Of a stretch of DNA of 64,000 nucleotides, positions 8,466 to 17,185 are shown piece after piece. A program made the translations under genes and the position numbers. Below the pieces are notes generated by a model. It made no database searches. It saw only the letters and a program-made list of their open reading frames with translations, and was not told where the DNA came from. Positions within the stretch are counted from its first letter, which is position 1. The number at the start of each line of letters is the position of its first letter. The DNA is from Xanthomonas pisi DSM 18956 (GTDB lineage: Bacteria > Pseudomonadota > Gammaproteobacteria > Xanthomonadales > Xanthomonadaceae): assembly GCF_001010415.1 (NCBI RefSeq), contig NZ_JPLE01000028.1, positions 20,946 through 84,945 on the forward strand. Direction: 5' to 3'.

Positions 8466-9130
8466 TCGCCGTGATCATTCCTGCGCATAACGAGGCCGAG
8501 TACCTGGCCGCCTGCCTTGCATCGGTTTTCCGCGCCAGATCGCATCCCGACCTGCACGAGCCAGTGGAAGTGATCGTCGCGGTGGACCGCTGCACGGATG
8601 CCACCGCCGAACTGGCGTTGGCGTTGGGCGCGCGCGTGGTCGACGTACCCACACCTGGTGGTGTCGGCATCGCAAGGGCTGCGGCCGCAGCCAAGGCCAT
8701 CGAGCTGGGCGCCGACTGGCTGGCCGTCACCGATGCCGATTCGCGCGTGCCGGCCGATTGGCTGGTGGAACAACGCAGGGCAGGGGCCGGTGTGTTCTGC
8801 GGCGTGGTGGAAGTGGATGACTGGCTGGATTATTCCGACGAGGTACGCCGCAGGTTCGAACAGACCCAGGCAACCGGCGAAGGCCATGGGCGCGTTCACG
8901 GCGCCAACCTGGGCGTGAGTACTGCGCTGTATCAACAATGCGGTGGCTTCTCTGCGTTGACCTGCAGCGAAGACGTTGCGCTGGTCCACGCGCTGCAGGC
9001 GATCAAGGCCCCGATCGCGTGGTCGCCACGCTCGGTGGTGTGGACCAGTGCGCGCAGGCATGCACGGGCCCTTGGTGGCTTCTCGGATTTCTTGAAGCAG
9101 TTGGAAGTCTTGCCATGTGTGCCTGCATAA
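8462..9130 (+). CDS. Family 2 glycosyltransferase
   Basis: 222 aa from a GTG start at 8462 that overlaps the methyltransferase stop. It opens with the GT-A fold hallmark VIAVIIPAHNEAEYLAACLASVF. It then has VEVIVAVDRCTDATAELALALGARVV, a DADSRVPADWL metal-binding DxD region and GANLGVSTALYQQCGGFSALTCSEDVALVHAL (acceptor/ED motif). There are no membrane segments, so it is a cytoplasmic or peripheral enzyme. It is the last gene of the four-gene operon, and a longer out-of-frame reading from 8165 is not real. Confidence 0.88.
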   Translation: MIAVIIPAHNEAEYLAACLASVFRARSHPDLHEPVEVIVAVDRCTDATAELALALGARVVDVPTPGGVGIARAAAAAKAIELGADWLAVTDADSRVPADWLVEQRRAGAGVFCGVVEVDDWLDYSDEVRRRFEQTQATGEGHGRVHGANLGVSTALYQQCGGFSALTCSEDVALVHALQAIKAPIAWSPRSVVWTSARRHARALGGFSDFLKQLEVLPCVPA

Positions 9131-9431
9131 CCGTTGTGTGGTCAGGGGGAGACATCGTTGAGAAGTGATGTCAGTACCACGCCCGCGCTTGTGTAACCCG
9201 GCCGGCGAATGCCTTGCATCAGAATTTGCTTCCATTGCTTTGGCAACTGCACGGTTGCTGTCTAGCTACACCAGCGACGTGGCATGTCTCTGCGGTTGAA
9301 CATCGCCGCCTTTTAGGGACGGCAGTCAACCAGCCAACATCTGTCAGCGACTGACCGGCTTTCGACACCATCTGCACGAGGCGTGGACGAAGCGTGCGCC
9401 ACCATGCCGAGCTGACGGATCAAGGTGCGAC
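9131..9431. other. Intergenic region between two operons
   Basis: 300 bases without a supported gene. It must carry the 3' end of the glycosyltransferase operon and the promoter of the hydrolase/GMC operon; AAGGTG at about 9423 is the ribosome-binding site for ATG 9432. No strong hairpin terminator was seen. Confidence 0.4.
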
Positions 9432-10796
9432 ATGGCCAAACCAACGCTGTTCTTCCTACATGCCCTCGGAGGCAGCCGGCATGCGTGGAGCCGTGTCGTC
9501 GCGCAGTTGGGCGATCGCTTCGACTGTGTTGCCTTGGACATTCCGGGATTCGGCGATGCGGATCCGCCGGACCACTTCGACACCGAGGCGCTGGTCGACT
9601 GGTTTAGCGCTGAAGTCATCGATCGGCAACCATCCTGTTGGTTCGCGATCGGGCACAGCATGGGCGGAAAGATCGCGACGTTGACGGCCGCGCGGGCGCG
9701 CGATGGGGTGGCAGGCCTGGCCGGTCTGGCAGGCGTCGTGCTCGTTGCTGCGTCGCCCCCGGCACCCGAACCCATGGAAGAATCACGACGGCGCACGATG
9801 CTTGCCTGGTTCCAGACAGGGCAGCCTACGCGTGAGGAGGCAGGGCAGTTCGTGGATGCCAACTGCGCCGCTGTGCTGCCGGACGACTGCAGGAATGCTG
9901 CGATCGATGACGTCCTGCGCACCGCGCCCAGTGCATGGAGTGCATGGCTCACGCGCGGCAGTCGCGAAGACTGCACCGCGCAGGCCGGGTGCATCGGCGT
10001 GCCGGCAGTGATTGTCGCCGGCGGTCAGGATGGCGATCTGGGCGAGGCCGCGCAGCGGCGCTTGAATGCGCCGCATTATGCGCACGCGCAACTCGCCATC
10101 GTGGTCGATGCCGCGCATCTGATTTCCTATGAGCAGCCGCAGGAGTTGGCGCAGTTGATCGCGGCGCATGTGGACTGCTGCATTGCGCACTGCCTGCCTG
10201 AGGACTTCATCGCCCTGCTGAACTCAGAGCGCGTTGCGCCGCGCATGCGGGCGACGCTACTCGCACGGCACGCAGGCCCGCCCGCTGCGGGCAAGCGCGT
10301 GTTGAGCCCGCGCCAGTTGGACGTGCTCGCAGCGGTAGCCGCACGCGTGCTGGATGGCGCGGGAAATGCGCGGCAGATTGCGCGACGTATCGACATCGCG
10401 CTCGCCGAAGGCGGCGGAGATGGCTGGCGGTACGCTGACCTGCCGGAAGATCGCCTGGCACTCCCGCTAGGGCTGGATGCGCTCGATGCGCTGGCCGGCG
10501 GCTTTGCCGAACAGTCTGCCGATGGCCAGGACCGTTGGCTGCGGGACATCGCACACTCAGTGGTGGGCAACACCTCAACGTATGGCCTGGATGCCACGCA
10601 GCTGGCGCATTGGTTCGAGGATGTGCGCGCCGACGTGGTACGCACCTGGACCAGCCTTCCCGCCACCATGGCCGCGCTGGGCTACGACGGTTTTGCCGTG
10701 GGCAACGATACCGGCAACGGTCCCCTGGGCTATGCAGAAACCGCAGCGGATCGGCAGGAGCGCTGGCAGCTGCGTGTGACTGGGGTGGTGCGATGA
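9432..10796 (+). CDS. Fusion of alpha/beta-hydrolase and gluconate 2-dehydrogenase subunit 3-like domain
   Basis: 454 aa. Residues 1 to about 255 are an alpha/beta-hydrolase: LFFLHALGGSRHAWSRV (oxyanion loop), LDIPGFGDAD, the nucleophile elbow GHSMGGK (Ser), and a C-terminal VVDAAHLISYEQP carrying the likely catalytic His. From about 290 the protein changes to a helical domain (LSPRQLDVLAAVAARVLDGAGNA...FAEQSADGQDRWLRDIAHSVVG...DVRADVVRTWTSLPATMAALGYDGFAVGN) like the small subunit 3 of membrane gluconate 2-dehydrogenases, which partners a GMC flavoprotein. The next gene is exactly such a GMC oxidoreductase, coupled by an ATGA overlap. The fusion suggests a lactone- or ester-hydrolysing activity linked to alcohol oxidation. 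Confidence 0.75.
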   Translation: MAKPTLFFLHALGGSRHAWSRVVAQLGDRFDCVALDIPGFGDADPPDHFDTEALVDWFSAEVIDRQPSCWFAIGHSMGGKIATLTAARARDGVAGLAGLAGVVLVAASPPAPEPMEESRRRTMLAWFQTGQPTREEAGQFVDANCAAVLPDDCRNAAIDDVLRTAPSAWSAWLTRGSREDCTAQAGCIGVPAVIVAGGQDGDLGEAAQRRLNAPHYAHAQLAIVVDAAHLISYEQPQELAQLIAAHVDCCIAHCLPEDFIALLNSERVAPRMRATLLARHAGPPAAGKRVLSPRQLDVLAAVAARVLDGAGNARQIARRIDIALAEGGGDGWRYADLPEDRLALPLGLDALDALAGGFAEQSADGQDRWLRDIAHSVVGNTSTYGLDATQLAHWFEDVRADVVRTWTSLPATMAALGYDGFAVGNDTGNGPLGYAETAADRQERWQLRVTGVVR

Positions 10797-12319
10797 GCGT
10801 CGCTGGCAGCCAAGACGTTGTCGATGCAGTGGTGGTCGGCAGCGGAGCGGGGGGCGGCCCGCTGGCGGCACGGCTTGCGCAAGCGGGCGTGTCGGTCGTG
10901 GTGCTGGAAGCGGGCGCGGCATTTACACCGGAATCCCACATCCCCGATGAGCTGACCACCGGCATCTACTGGATGGACGAGCGTCTGAGCGGTGGGCAGA
11001 CGCCGACTGCGTTCGGGCCGAACAATTCGGGTTCCGGGCTAGGCGGTTCCACCCTGCATTGGGGCGCCTTCTGCCCACGGCCGGACAAGCGCGATCTCGG
11101 CCTTCTGACCCAGACCGGCCATGGCGCCGATTGGCCCATCGCGCACGAAGAGTTGCTGTCCTACATCCGTCGTGTGGAGACCTTCATCGGCGTCTCCGGC
11201 CCCACGCATTATCCATGGGACCCCGAGCGCAGCTATGCGTATCCGCCCCCCCAACGCAATGCGTCGGCCGCTGCCATGGAGCGTGGTTGCCACGCCCTCG
11301 GCATTCGAACAACCGATGCACCCGCCGCGTTGGTCACCAGACCGCATCAGCAGCCGCATTGGGGCCAACGCGCAGCGTGCAGCAACTGTGGCGCATGTCA
11401 CCAGGGTTGCAGCAACGCCGCCAAGGTGAGCGTGGATACCACATGGCTTCCTCTGGCCAGGGCGCATGGTGCGCAGCTGCGTACCGACAGCCGGGTGATC
11501 GATCTTGAACGCGATGGCCGCGGTGCGCTTACCGCGGTGATCTACCGCAAGCATGGGCAGGAGTATCGCCAGCGTTGCAGCACTGTGTTCCTGTGCGGGG
11601 GCGGGGTGGAGACGCCGCGCTTGTTGCTCAATCTGGGGCTGGCCAACTCCAGCGGGCAGGTGGGCCGCAATTTCATGGCGCATGTGGCGACCCAGGTGTG
11701 GGGGGAGTTCGACGCAGACATGCGCATGAATCGAGGCTACCCGTCCTCGCTCATCACCGAGGACATGCTGCGTCCAGCCGATGCTGACTTCGTCGGCGGC
11801 TATCTAGTGCAAAGCCTGGGCGTGCAGCCGATCACGCTGGCCAACACGCTGGCGCGCGGTGCCGGCCTGTGGGGCAGGGAACTGGTCGACACCATGCTGC
11901 GCTACAACCGCCTGGCCGGTATCGGCATCAATGGCGAATGCCTGCCGCACGATGCCAATCGCCTGGTCTTGTCGGACGAACGGGACGCCTTCGGGCAGCG
12001 CAAGGCGCGCATCGATTTCAGTTACGGGCCGAACGAGCAGGCTATCGATGCCCATGCGCGCGCACGGCTTCAGGCGATCTGGCAAGCCGCTGGCGCCCGC
12101 AACATCTTCGCGGCTGCACGTTCGGCGCACACGCTCGGTACCTGCCGAATGGGTACCGATCCCGCGCAGGCCGTGGTCGATCCCGATGGCCGCGCCTTCG
12201 ATGTGCCCAACCTCTACATCTGCGACAACTCGGTGTTTCCCAGTGCACTGGCGGCCAATCCGGCGCTGACCCAAATGGCACTCGCGCTGCGCACCGCAGA
12301 ACGTTTCCTCGCGCGCTAG
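10793..12319 (+). CDS. GMC-family oxidoreductase
   Basis: 508 aa from ATG 10793; an upstream extension of the frame lies in the preceding gene. FAD-binding dinucleotide fold at the N-terminus: DAVVVGSGAGGGPLAARLAQAGVSVVVLEAG. GMC signature parts follow: GSGLGGSTLHWGAFCPRP and, near the C-terminus, AHTLGTCRMGTDPAQAVVDPDGRAFDVPNLYICDNSVFPSALAANPALTQMALALRTAE, with the conserved H and N. A Cys-rich CSNCGACHQGCSNAAK stretch is typical of the gluconate 2-dehydrogenase/sorbosone-type subgroup. No signal peptide. It probably forms a complex with the subunit-3 domain encoded immediately upstream and passes electrons to the respiratory chain; the sugar or alcohol substrate is unknown. Confidence 0.88.
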   Translation: MSVAGSQDVVDAVVVGSGAGGGPLAARLAQAGVSVVVLEAGAAFTPESHIPDELTTGIYWMDERLSGGQTPTAFGPNNSGSGLGGSTLHWGAFCPRPDKRDLGLLTQTGHGADWPIAHEELLSYIRRVETFIGVSGPTHYPWDPERSYAYPPPQRNASAAAMERGCHALGIRTTDAPAALVTRPHQQPHWGQRAACSNCGACHQGCSNAAKVSVDTTWLPLARAHGAQLRTDSRVIDLERDGRGALTAVIYRKHGQEYRQRCSTVFLCGGGVETPRLLLNLGLANSSGQVGRNFMAHVATQVWGEFDADMRMNRGYPSSLITEDMLRPADADFVGGYLVQSLGVQPITLANTLARGAGLWGRELVDTMLRYNRLAGIGINGECLPHDANRLVLSDERDAFGQRKARIDFSYGPNEQAIDAHARARLQAIWQAAGARNIFAAARSAHTLGTCRMGTDPAQAVVDPDGRAFDVPNLYICDNSVFPSALAANPALTQMALALRTAERFLAR

Positions 12320-12360
12320 CGTACCTGCGCGCCAGCTTATTCAACGACCAGGAGCTCGAC

Positions 12361-13164
12361 ATGGACCTTGGAATCAGACAGCGGATCGCCCTCATCAGCG
12401 GCGGCGACTCTGGCATGGGCAAAGAGACTGCACGCCAGCTGCTCGAAGCAGGCGTACGCGTGGCGATCACCGATCTTCCCAACGGCACGCTCGATCAGGC
12501 CTTGGCCGAGCTGTCCGGCCTGGGAGAGATCATCGCCATCGAAGGTGACGTGACGCGGGAACAGGATGTCGCCGCCATCTGGACCCAGGTGCGCGCGCAA
12601 CTGGGCGAACCGGATATCTATATCAACGCCGCGGGTGTCACCGGCGCGACCGGCGACTTCCTGGAGGTCAGCGACGCCGGCTGGCTGGAAACACTGGACA
12701 TCAATCTGATGGGCGCGGTGCGCATGTGCCGCCAGGCCATTCCCGCCATGCGTCGCAGGCAGTGGGGGCGGATCGTGTTGTTCGCGTCCGAGGATGCGGT
12801 GCAGCCGTACGTGGACGAATTGGCCTACTGCGCGTCCAAGGCTGGAATCCTGAGCCTGGCCAAGGGACTCTCCAAGGCCTATGGCGCCGACAATGTGTTG
12901 GTCAACACGGTGTCGCCTGCCTTCATCGCAACGCCGATGACCGACAAGATGATGCAAAAACGCGCACAGGAGAACGGAACCAGTGTAGAGGAGGCCATCT
13001 CGTCGTTCCTGGACGAAGAACGCCCCGGCATGGTGCTCAAGCGGCGCGGCCGGCCAGAGGAAGTGGCCTCGGTGGTCGCGTTTCTGTGCTCGGAGCGCGC
13101 CAGCTTCATCAACGGTGCCGGCGTGCGCGTGGACTCGGGCTCGGTATTTACCATCGCGGGCTGA
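12361..13164 (+). CDS. Short-chain dehydrogenase/reductase
   Basis: 267 aa classical SDR. The cofactor loop is ALISGGDSGMGKETARQLLEAG, with DLP after beta-2 (NAD preference), then NAAGVTG, and the catalytic YCASKAGILSLAKGL (Tyr and Lys of YxxxK). The C-terminus is GRPEEVASVVAFLCSERASFINGAGVRVDSG. ATG 12361 follows a GGAGCTC stretch 42 bases after the GMC stop. It is the third gene of the hydrolase/GMC operon and probably oxidises or reduces an intermediate of the same sugar or alcohol pathway. Confidence 0.88.
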   Translation: MDLGIRQRIALISGGDSGMGKETARQLLEAGVRVAITDLPNGTLDQALAELSGLGEIIAIEGDVTREQDVAAIWTQVRAQLGEPDIYINAAGVTGATGDFLEVSDAGWLETLDINLMGAVRMCRQAIPAMRRRQWGRIVLFASEDAVQPYVDELAYCASKAGILSLAKGLSKAYGADNVLVNTVSPAFIATPMTDKMMQKRAQENGTSVEEAISSFLDEERPGMVLKRRGRPEEVASVVAFLCSERASFINGAGVRVDSGSVFTIAG

Positions 13165-13261
13165 GCCTGGTGGCGCCAGATCCCGGCGAAAATAGAGGCG
13201 ATTTTGCGACGTGTGCGGTGCGGTCCAGCGTTATCTGTAGACAACGCACTCTGAAAAAACG

Positions 13262-13630
13262 AACGACGTACCCCGACGCTGAGTAGTCCGCCAGTTTTGG
13301 GTCCAGTTGCCTGTCACAAGGAAACGGGACGTGAAGTCGCGTTTTTCTGAAGAGCAGAGCATCGGCTGCTGCACGAGACTCATGCGGGCGTGGCAACCAA
13401 GCACCTATGCCGGGCCCCGGCTTCAGCAGGGTCTCGCGCCATCTGTGGCGCAGCGAGTGCGGAGCTGATTCCCAACACTGCTGCATGCGCGCACCGAGAT
13501 CGAGCGCTGGCGACGCGACCGACCCACGAAGGCAATCGGCGGCATGACCCCGGCCCGCTTATGCTGCATGTCTTGCCAGCACCGAGATCATTCGGGTCGG
13601 ACTCCAAACTCGACCGCTTCCAGGTCCGGG
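13262..13630 (+). mobile_element. Decayed IS3-type insertion sequence relic (copy 1)
   Basis: 13271-13396 aligns by eye, base for base along its length, with 59591-59718 elsewhere in the window: both carry a terminal GAGTAG..CCGCAGTTT-type end, then GTCCAG, then a ...GGACGTGA start. The frame from GTG at about 13331 reads VKSRFSEEQSIG, matching the start of IS3-family OrfA (SRFSEEQIIGFL), and then decays; a VATKHLCR fragment fits the next OrfA segment (AGV..KDLCR). Near 13598-13608 a GGACTCCAAACT stretch is the reverse complement of the left-end motif and may be the other terminus. The rest of 13397-13692 shows no gene. Confidence 0.55.
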
Positions 13631-13692
13631 GGGACGTCGGCAGATCAAGGAATATGCGGCTCTGGTTACATGGCGCGCTGATCGTAGTGCAG

Positions 13693-14607
13693 TCAAGCGC
13701 GCAGCAACCACCTGGCCAAGCGTCGGCCAGCAAAGGCTCTTGTCGGGTTGGCATCCGTGCCTAGCGCCGAGCGGCGCGCCTGGCGTGGCGGCAAGCAGAT
13801 CAGCACGCATGGACTTCTTGCAAGCGTGGACTGCAACGACGAGCGCCAGACGCCGCGCCGGACCAGGGCGTCGCGTTCTACCACCAGCACGTCGGCGCAC
13901 GCCCGCTTGAGTAGGCCGGCGATTTCACGGCGCGGGTTGCCGGCCGCCACATGGATGCGCACCCGCAGATCGTCATCTTGCAGCTGCAGGGCCAGATCGC
14001 CGAGCCAACTGGCCGCTGCGCTTTCCGTCAGCGGCTTGTCGTTGAACAGGCTGTCCACGAGCAACCCTTCGCTCAGCTCCGGCATGACATGCAGCAGGTG
14101 CAGATCGGCGCCACGGCGGCGTGCCAGTGCGGCAGCGTCACGCAACGATTCCAGGCTGGTTTCACGTCCGGTGATCCAGCAGGCCACATGGCCGCCCACC
14201 GCGCCGTCGCGCGGGATTGCATCGGCATAGGGCAAGGTCAGCATCGGGGTGGCGACGCGCTGAAGCACACGCGCGCGCAGCGAAACATGCAAGGGGCGGG
14301 GGAGCCCAATGCGCTCGGACGGGGGCATGATCAGCAAGGCGTCGTCTCGGCTGCGGCAGAAAGAAACGATGCCGGCGGCCGCAGGGCCGCTGGCAAGTGC
14401 ACGTTCGCAGCCCGGATAGTTCGATGCCTCGGCGAAGAAGGCTTCCAGCGACTGCTGGGCCTGCACGCGCTTGCCCTTGGCATGGACGTGCAGGATGGTC
14501 AGGCGTGCGCGCAGGCGATCCACCAGTTGCGCCACCGTGGGGATGGCGGCGTGGCAGGTCTCGGAAAAATTGGTGGCGAAAATGAGGTGCGTGGGGGTGG
14601 TCTGCAT
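13693..14607 (-). CDS. Tandem-domain universal stress protein
   Basis: 304 aa. It has two UspA-like halves. The first (HLIFATNFSETCHAAIPTVAQLVDRLRARLTILHV...) has the Usp start strand and helix. The second (HVACWITGRETSLESLRDAAALARRRGADLHLLHVMPE...RIHVAAGNPRREIAGLLKRACADVLVVERDALVRRGVWRSSLQSTLARSPCVLICLPP) shows the degenerate G-x2-G-x9-S nucleotide-binding region. About 25 residues of basic tail follow. The ATG at 14607 lies 14 bases after the bestrophin stop, so the two are one operon. It likely tunes a stress or envelope response with the channel; the binding state (ATP or none) cannot be told. The longer frame reaching 15543 is a read-through across the bestrophin gene and not real. Confidence 0.8.
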   Translation of the reverse strand: MQTTPTHLIFATNFSETCHAAIPTVAQLVDRLRARLTILHVHAKGKRVQAQQSLEAFFAEASNYPGCERALASGPAAAGIVSFCRSRDDALLIMPPSERIGLPRPLHVSLRARVLQRVATPMLTLPYADAIPRDGAVGGHVACWITGRETSLESLRDAAALARRRGADLHLLHVMPELSEGLLVDSLFNDKPLTESAAASWLGDLALQLQDDDLRVRIHVAAGNPRREIAGLLKRACADVLVVERDALVRRGVWRSSLQSTLARSPCVLICLPPRQARRSALGTDANPTRAFAGRRLARWLLRA

Positions 14608-14621
14608 GGCTGTCTCCACTA

Positions 14622-15530
14622 TCAGTAAATGAAACCGTCGATGGCGCGGACTTCGCGCAGTGCGACGCGCTGGCCCAGCATTTCGCGCAGCGTCAGTTCG
14701 ATGCCGCGCGAGAGGGCGGTCATCGGTGTGTCGTGCACGGTGTTCTCGAACGGGTCTTCGATGGCGCTGCTGGCGCTGTCGATGGCGATCAACGTGAAGC
14801 TGATCAACACCGAGGCGATTGGCATGGCCAAGCCCATGCCGGCGATGAGGCCCAGGGGAACGAGCCAGCAATACATGTTCACCAGCGTCCGGGGTAGCGA
14901 CGAGAACTGCCGCGGAAGCGGAGTGTTCTTGATGCGTTCGCACGCGCCCTGGATGTTGGCCAGCGTGGTGAGGTTGGCATCCAGTGCCGACCATCGCAGA
15001 CTGTCCAGCATTCCCCAGTCGCGCGCCTGTTGCAGTTGCTGGCCCAGGCGCAGGGTCAGCGCGTTGGGGATGTTGGCGTAGCCGCGCAGTTCGTCGGCAC
15101 GTACCTGGCCGAGCAGCCCGGCCAGCTCGGGGAAAGGGTTCTGGCGTCGCAGATGGCAGCGCAACGCATGCACAAACGCCACCTGATGCACCACGATGTC
15201 GTCGCGCAGTCTGCTTTGACGCGGATCTGCTGGAGCTACATCCAATGCGGTCAGTGCCTGGCGCGCAATGGCGCGCGAGGTATTGACCAACGAGCCCCAG
15301 AGTTGTCTGGCTTCCCACCAGCGGCCGTACGCCGCGTTGGCGCGGAAGGCCAGAAAGATGGTGAGCGCCGAGCCGAGTTGTGCAAGAGGTAGCGCTTCGA
15401 TCGACAGCCAATGCCAATCGAAGAAGGTGTAGAGGGCGGCCACGGCGCAATCGAAAGCCAGCAGCACCAGCAGTCGTTTGTAGGTCTTGGGCCAGATGCG
15501 TCGCAACGGAAACGTATCGCGCGTAATCAT
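14622..15530 (-). CDS. Bestrophin-family anion channel protein
   Basis: 302 aa. Bestrophin/UPF0187 signatures: WPKTYKRLLVLLAFDCAVAALYTF near the N-terminus, LALTIFLAFRANAAYGRWWEARQLWGSLVNTSRAIARQ (the conserved F-R-x-N-x-x-Y-x-R-W-x-E-x-R motif), then VRADELRGYANIPNAL, YCWLVPLGLIAGMGLAMPIASVLISFTLIAIDSASSAIEDPFE and ending near NTVHDTPM. Bacterial members are pentameric inner-membrane ion channels. ATG 15530 gives the usual family length. It is the first gene of the bestrophin-Usp pair and is divergent from the histidine kinase gene at 15746. Confidence 0.9.
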   Translation of the reverse strand: MITRDTFPLRRIWPKTYKRLLVLLAFDCAVAALYTFFDWHWLSIEALPLAQLGSALTIFLAFRANAAYGRWWEARQLWGSLVNTSRAIARQALTALDVAPADPRQSRLRDDIVVHQVAFVHALRCHLRRQNPFPELAGLLGQVRADELRGYANIPNALTLRLGQQLQQARDWGMLDSLRWSALDANLTTLANIQGACERIKNTPLPRQFSSLPRTLVNMYCWLVPLGLIAGMGLAMPIASVLISFTLIAIDSASSAIEDPFENTVHDTPMTALSRGIELTLREMLGQRVALREVRAIDGFIY

Positions 15531-15745
15531 GGAGAGGCAACATTGACGTGGGGTAGGTGCATTACACCCAGCCTCTACGGTCGTGTCTGCCATCCTTGCG
15601 CCAGCGTCGGACAGTGCCGAGGCCGTCCGAACGATGTGGTCGGGCTATCTTTCGATAGGGTGAAATGTGCAGGCCGGGCCGCAATGCTGTGACCCAGCCA
15701 GGACGAGAACGGAGTGAAATCGCGGCGTGATTGCGCGGGTACGCA

Positions 15746-17185
15746 ATGGATAGACTGAGACTGCCATTCAAGTGGCGCGGGCAGGTGGTCAAGCTCAATC
15801 GTGGCCCGACACTTTGGGCGTCCCTGGCAATGCTGGGGTCGCTGGTGTGGGCAGAATGGTACTCGCATCTTGGCGTGTCGCTCGGGCTGCTCTACATCCT
15901 GCCGGTCGTGTTGGCAGCCACCGTGCTGTCGCGACGGGACATCGTCATCGCCGCCATCGCCTGCGCGGTATTGCGCGGCCTGTTCGTCACCAACGAGACG
16001 GCGGTCGAACAGGCGCTGCGCTTCTTCATGGCGACCATCGCCTATGCGGGCTGTGGTCTGCTGGTCGCCGAGATCAGTCGCACCCGCCGGGTGATCCTGG
16101 CGCACTATGTGCAGTTGCGTGCCGAGCAGCGGCTGCGTCGACGCCTGGAACGGCAGCTGCGCATGCTGGCTGAAAGCAGCCCTGCGGCGCTGCTGACCGT
16201 GGCCGGCGACGGCCGCATCGTGGCAGCCAACCGGGCCGCCCACGAGATCCTGGACATGGGCGAAGACAATGGCCTGGAAGGTCGTGCGGTGCGCGAGTTT
16301 CTGCCGCTGCTGGACGATGCGCTCAGCATGAGCGCCAACCTGGACGGCATGCGCACCTCCGCCAGCACCTGGGGCTGCCGCAGCGATGGCTCCAGATTCC
16401 CCGCGACCACATGGTTCTCCGTCTACGACGACAGCGAAGAGCGCCACCTCGCCGCAATCCTGGTGGACACCAGCGAAGAAGTGCGTGCGCGGGAGTCGGC
16501 GCACTTCGACGATGTACTGAAGAACAATCGCCTACTGGCCGGTGCGGTCTCGCATGAAATCCGAAACCTCTGTTCGGCGGCCGGCGTGGTTACCTCCAAC
16601 CTCGCCCGGCACCCGGATATCGGTGCAGACCCAGACCTGGCCGCATTGCGCAGCCTGGTGGCTGCATTGATGGAACTGGCCTCCTTCAACCTGCGGCGAC
16701 AGCTGCCGGACGAAGTGCATGAAACCCGGTTGCAGACGCTCTATAGCGAGTTGGACGTCATCATCCGCTCGGATTGGGAGGACATCGAAGGCCAGCTGGT
16801 CATGCAGATTCCCGCCGACTTTCCCTCTGTGCAGGGCGACCGCCACGCGCTGCTGCAGGTCCTGCTCAATCTGGCGCGCAATTCGCTACGTGCGGTGCAA
16901 GGGCTGCCGCCGCAGCGCCGTCAGTTGATCGTGAGCGCGCGCCTCGAACAGGGGGGAGCCGTGATGAGCGTGCGCGATACCGGACCGGGAATTGCCGAGC
17001 CTGGTCGGCTATTCCAACCGTTCCGCAGCGACAGTGACGGCTCCGGGTTGGGGCTCTACATCTCACGGGCGCTGATGTCCAACCAGGGCGGCCTGCTACG
17101 CTATGCGCCCGGCGGAGACGGCGCCTGTTTCGAGTTGCATCTGCCACTCGCGCACGCATCGCATCGGGAGGCGCTGGATGGATGA
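15746..17185 (+). CDS. Membrane sensor histidine kinase
   Basis: 479 aa. The N-terminal about 100 residues hold three or four hydrophobic helices (WASLAMLGSLVWAEWY, LLYILPVVLAATVL, IVIAAIACAVLRGL, FFMATIAYAGCGLLVA). A coiled segment and a PAS-like domain follow (AESSPAALLTVAGDGRIVAANRAAHEILDMGE). The H-box is GAVSHEIRNLCSAAGVV (phospho-acceptor His). The ATPase has the N-box VLLNLARNSLRA, G1 DTGPGIAEP and G2 GSGLGLYISRA. ATG 15746 is chosen over 15731 for similarity and spacing. It overlaps the response regulator start (17178) and forms a two-component pair with it. The stimulus is unknown; divergent bestrophin/Usp genes are possible targets. Confidence 0.9.
   Translation: MDRLRLPFKWRGQVVKLNRGPTLWASLAMLGSLVWAEWYSHLGVSLGLLYILPVVLAATVLSRRDIVIAAIACAVLRGLFVTNETAVEQALRFFMATIAYAGCGLLVAEISRTRRVILAHYVQLRAEQRLRRRLERQLRMLAESSPAALLTVAGDGRIVAANRAAHEILDMGEDNGLEGRAVREFLPLLDDALSMSANLDGMRTSASTWGCRSDGSRFPATTWFSVYDDSEERHLAAILVDTSEEVRARESAHFDDVLKNNRLLAGAVSHEIRNLCSAAGVVTSNLARHPDIGADPDLAALRSLVAALMELASFNLRRQLPDEVHETRLQTLYSELDVIIRSDWEDIEGQLVMQIPADFPSVQGDRHALLQVLLNLARNSLRAVQGLPPQRRQLIVSARLEQGGAVMSVRDTGPGIAEPGRLFQPFRSDSDGSGLGLYISRALMSNQGGLLRYAPGGDGACFELHLPLAHASHREALDG

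Noticed and set aside
13693..15543. A 616-codon minus-strand frame seeming to fuse the stress protein to a long N-terminal part
   Set aside because: The upstream half overlaps the real bestrophin gene in another frame; the ATG at 14607 and a 14-base gap fit a normal two-gene operon.
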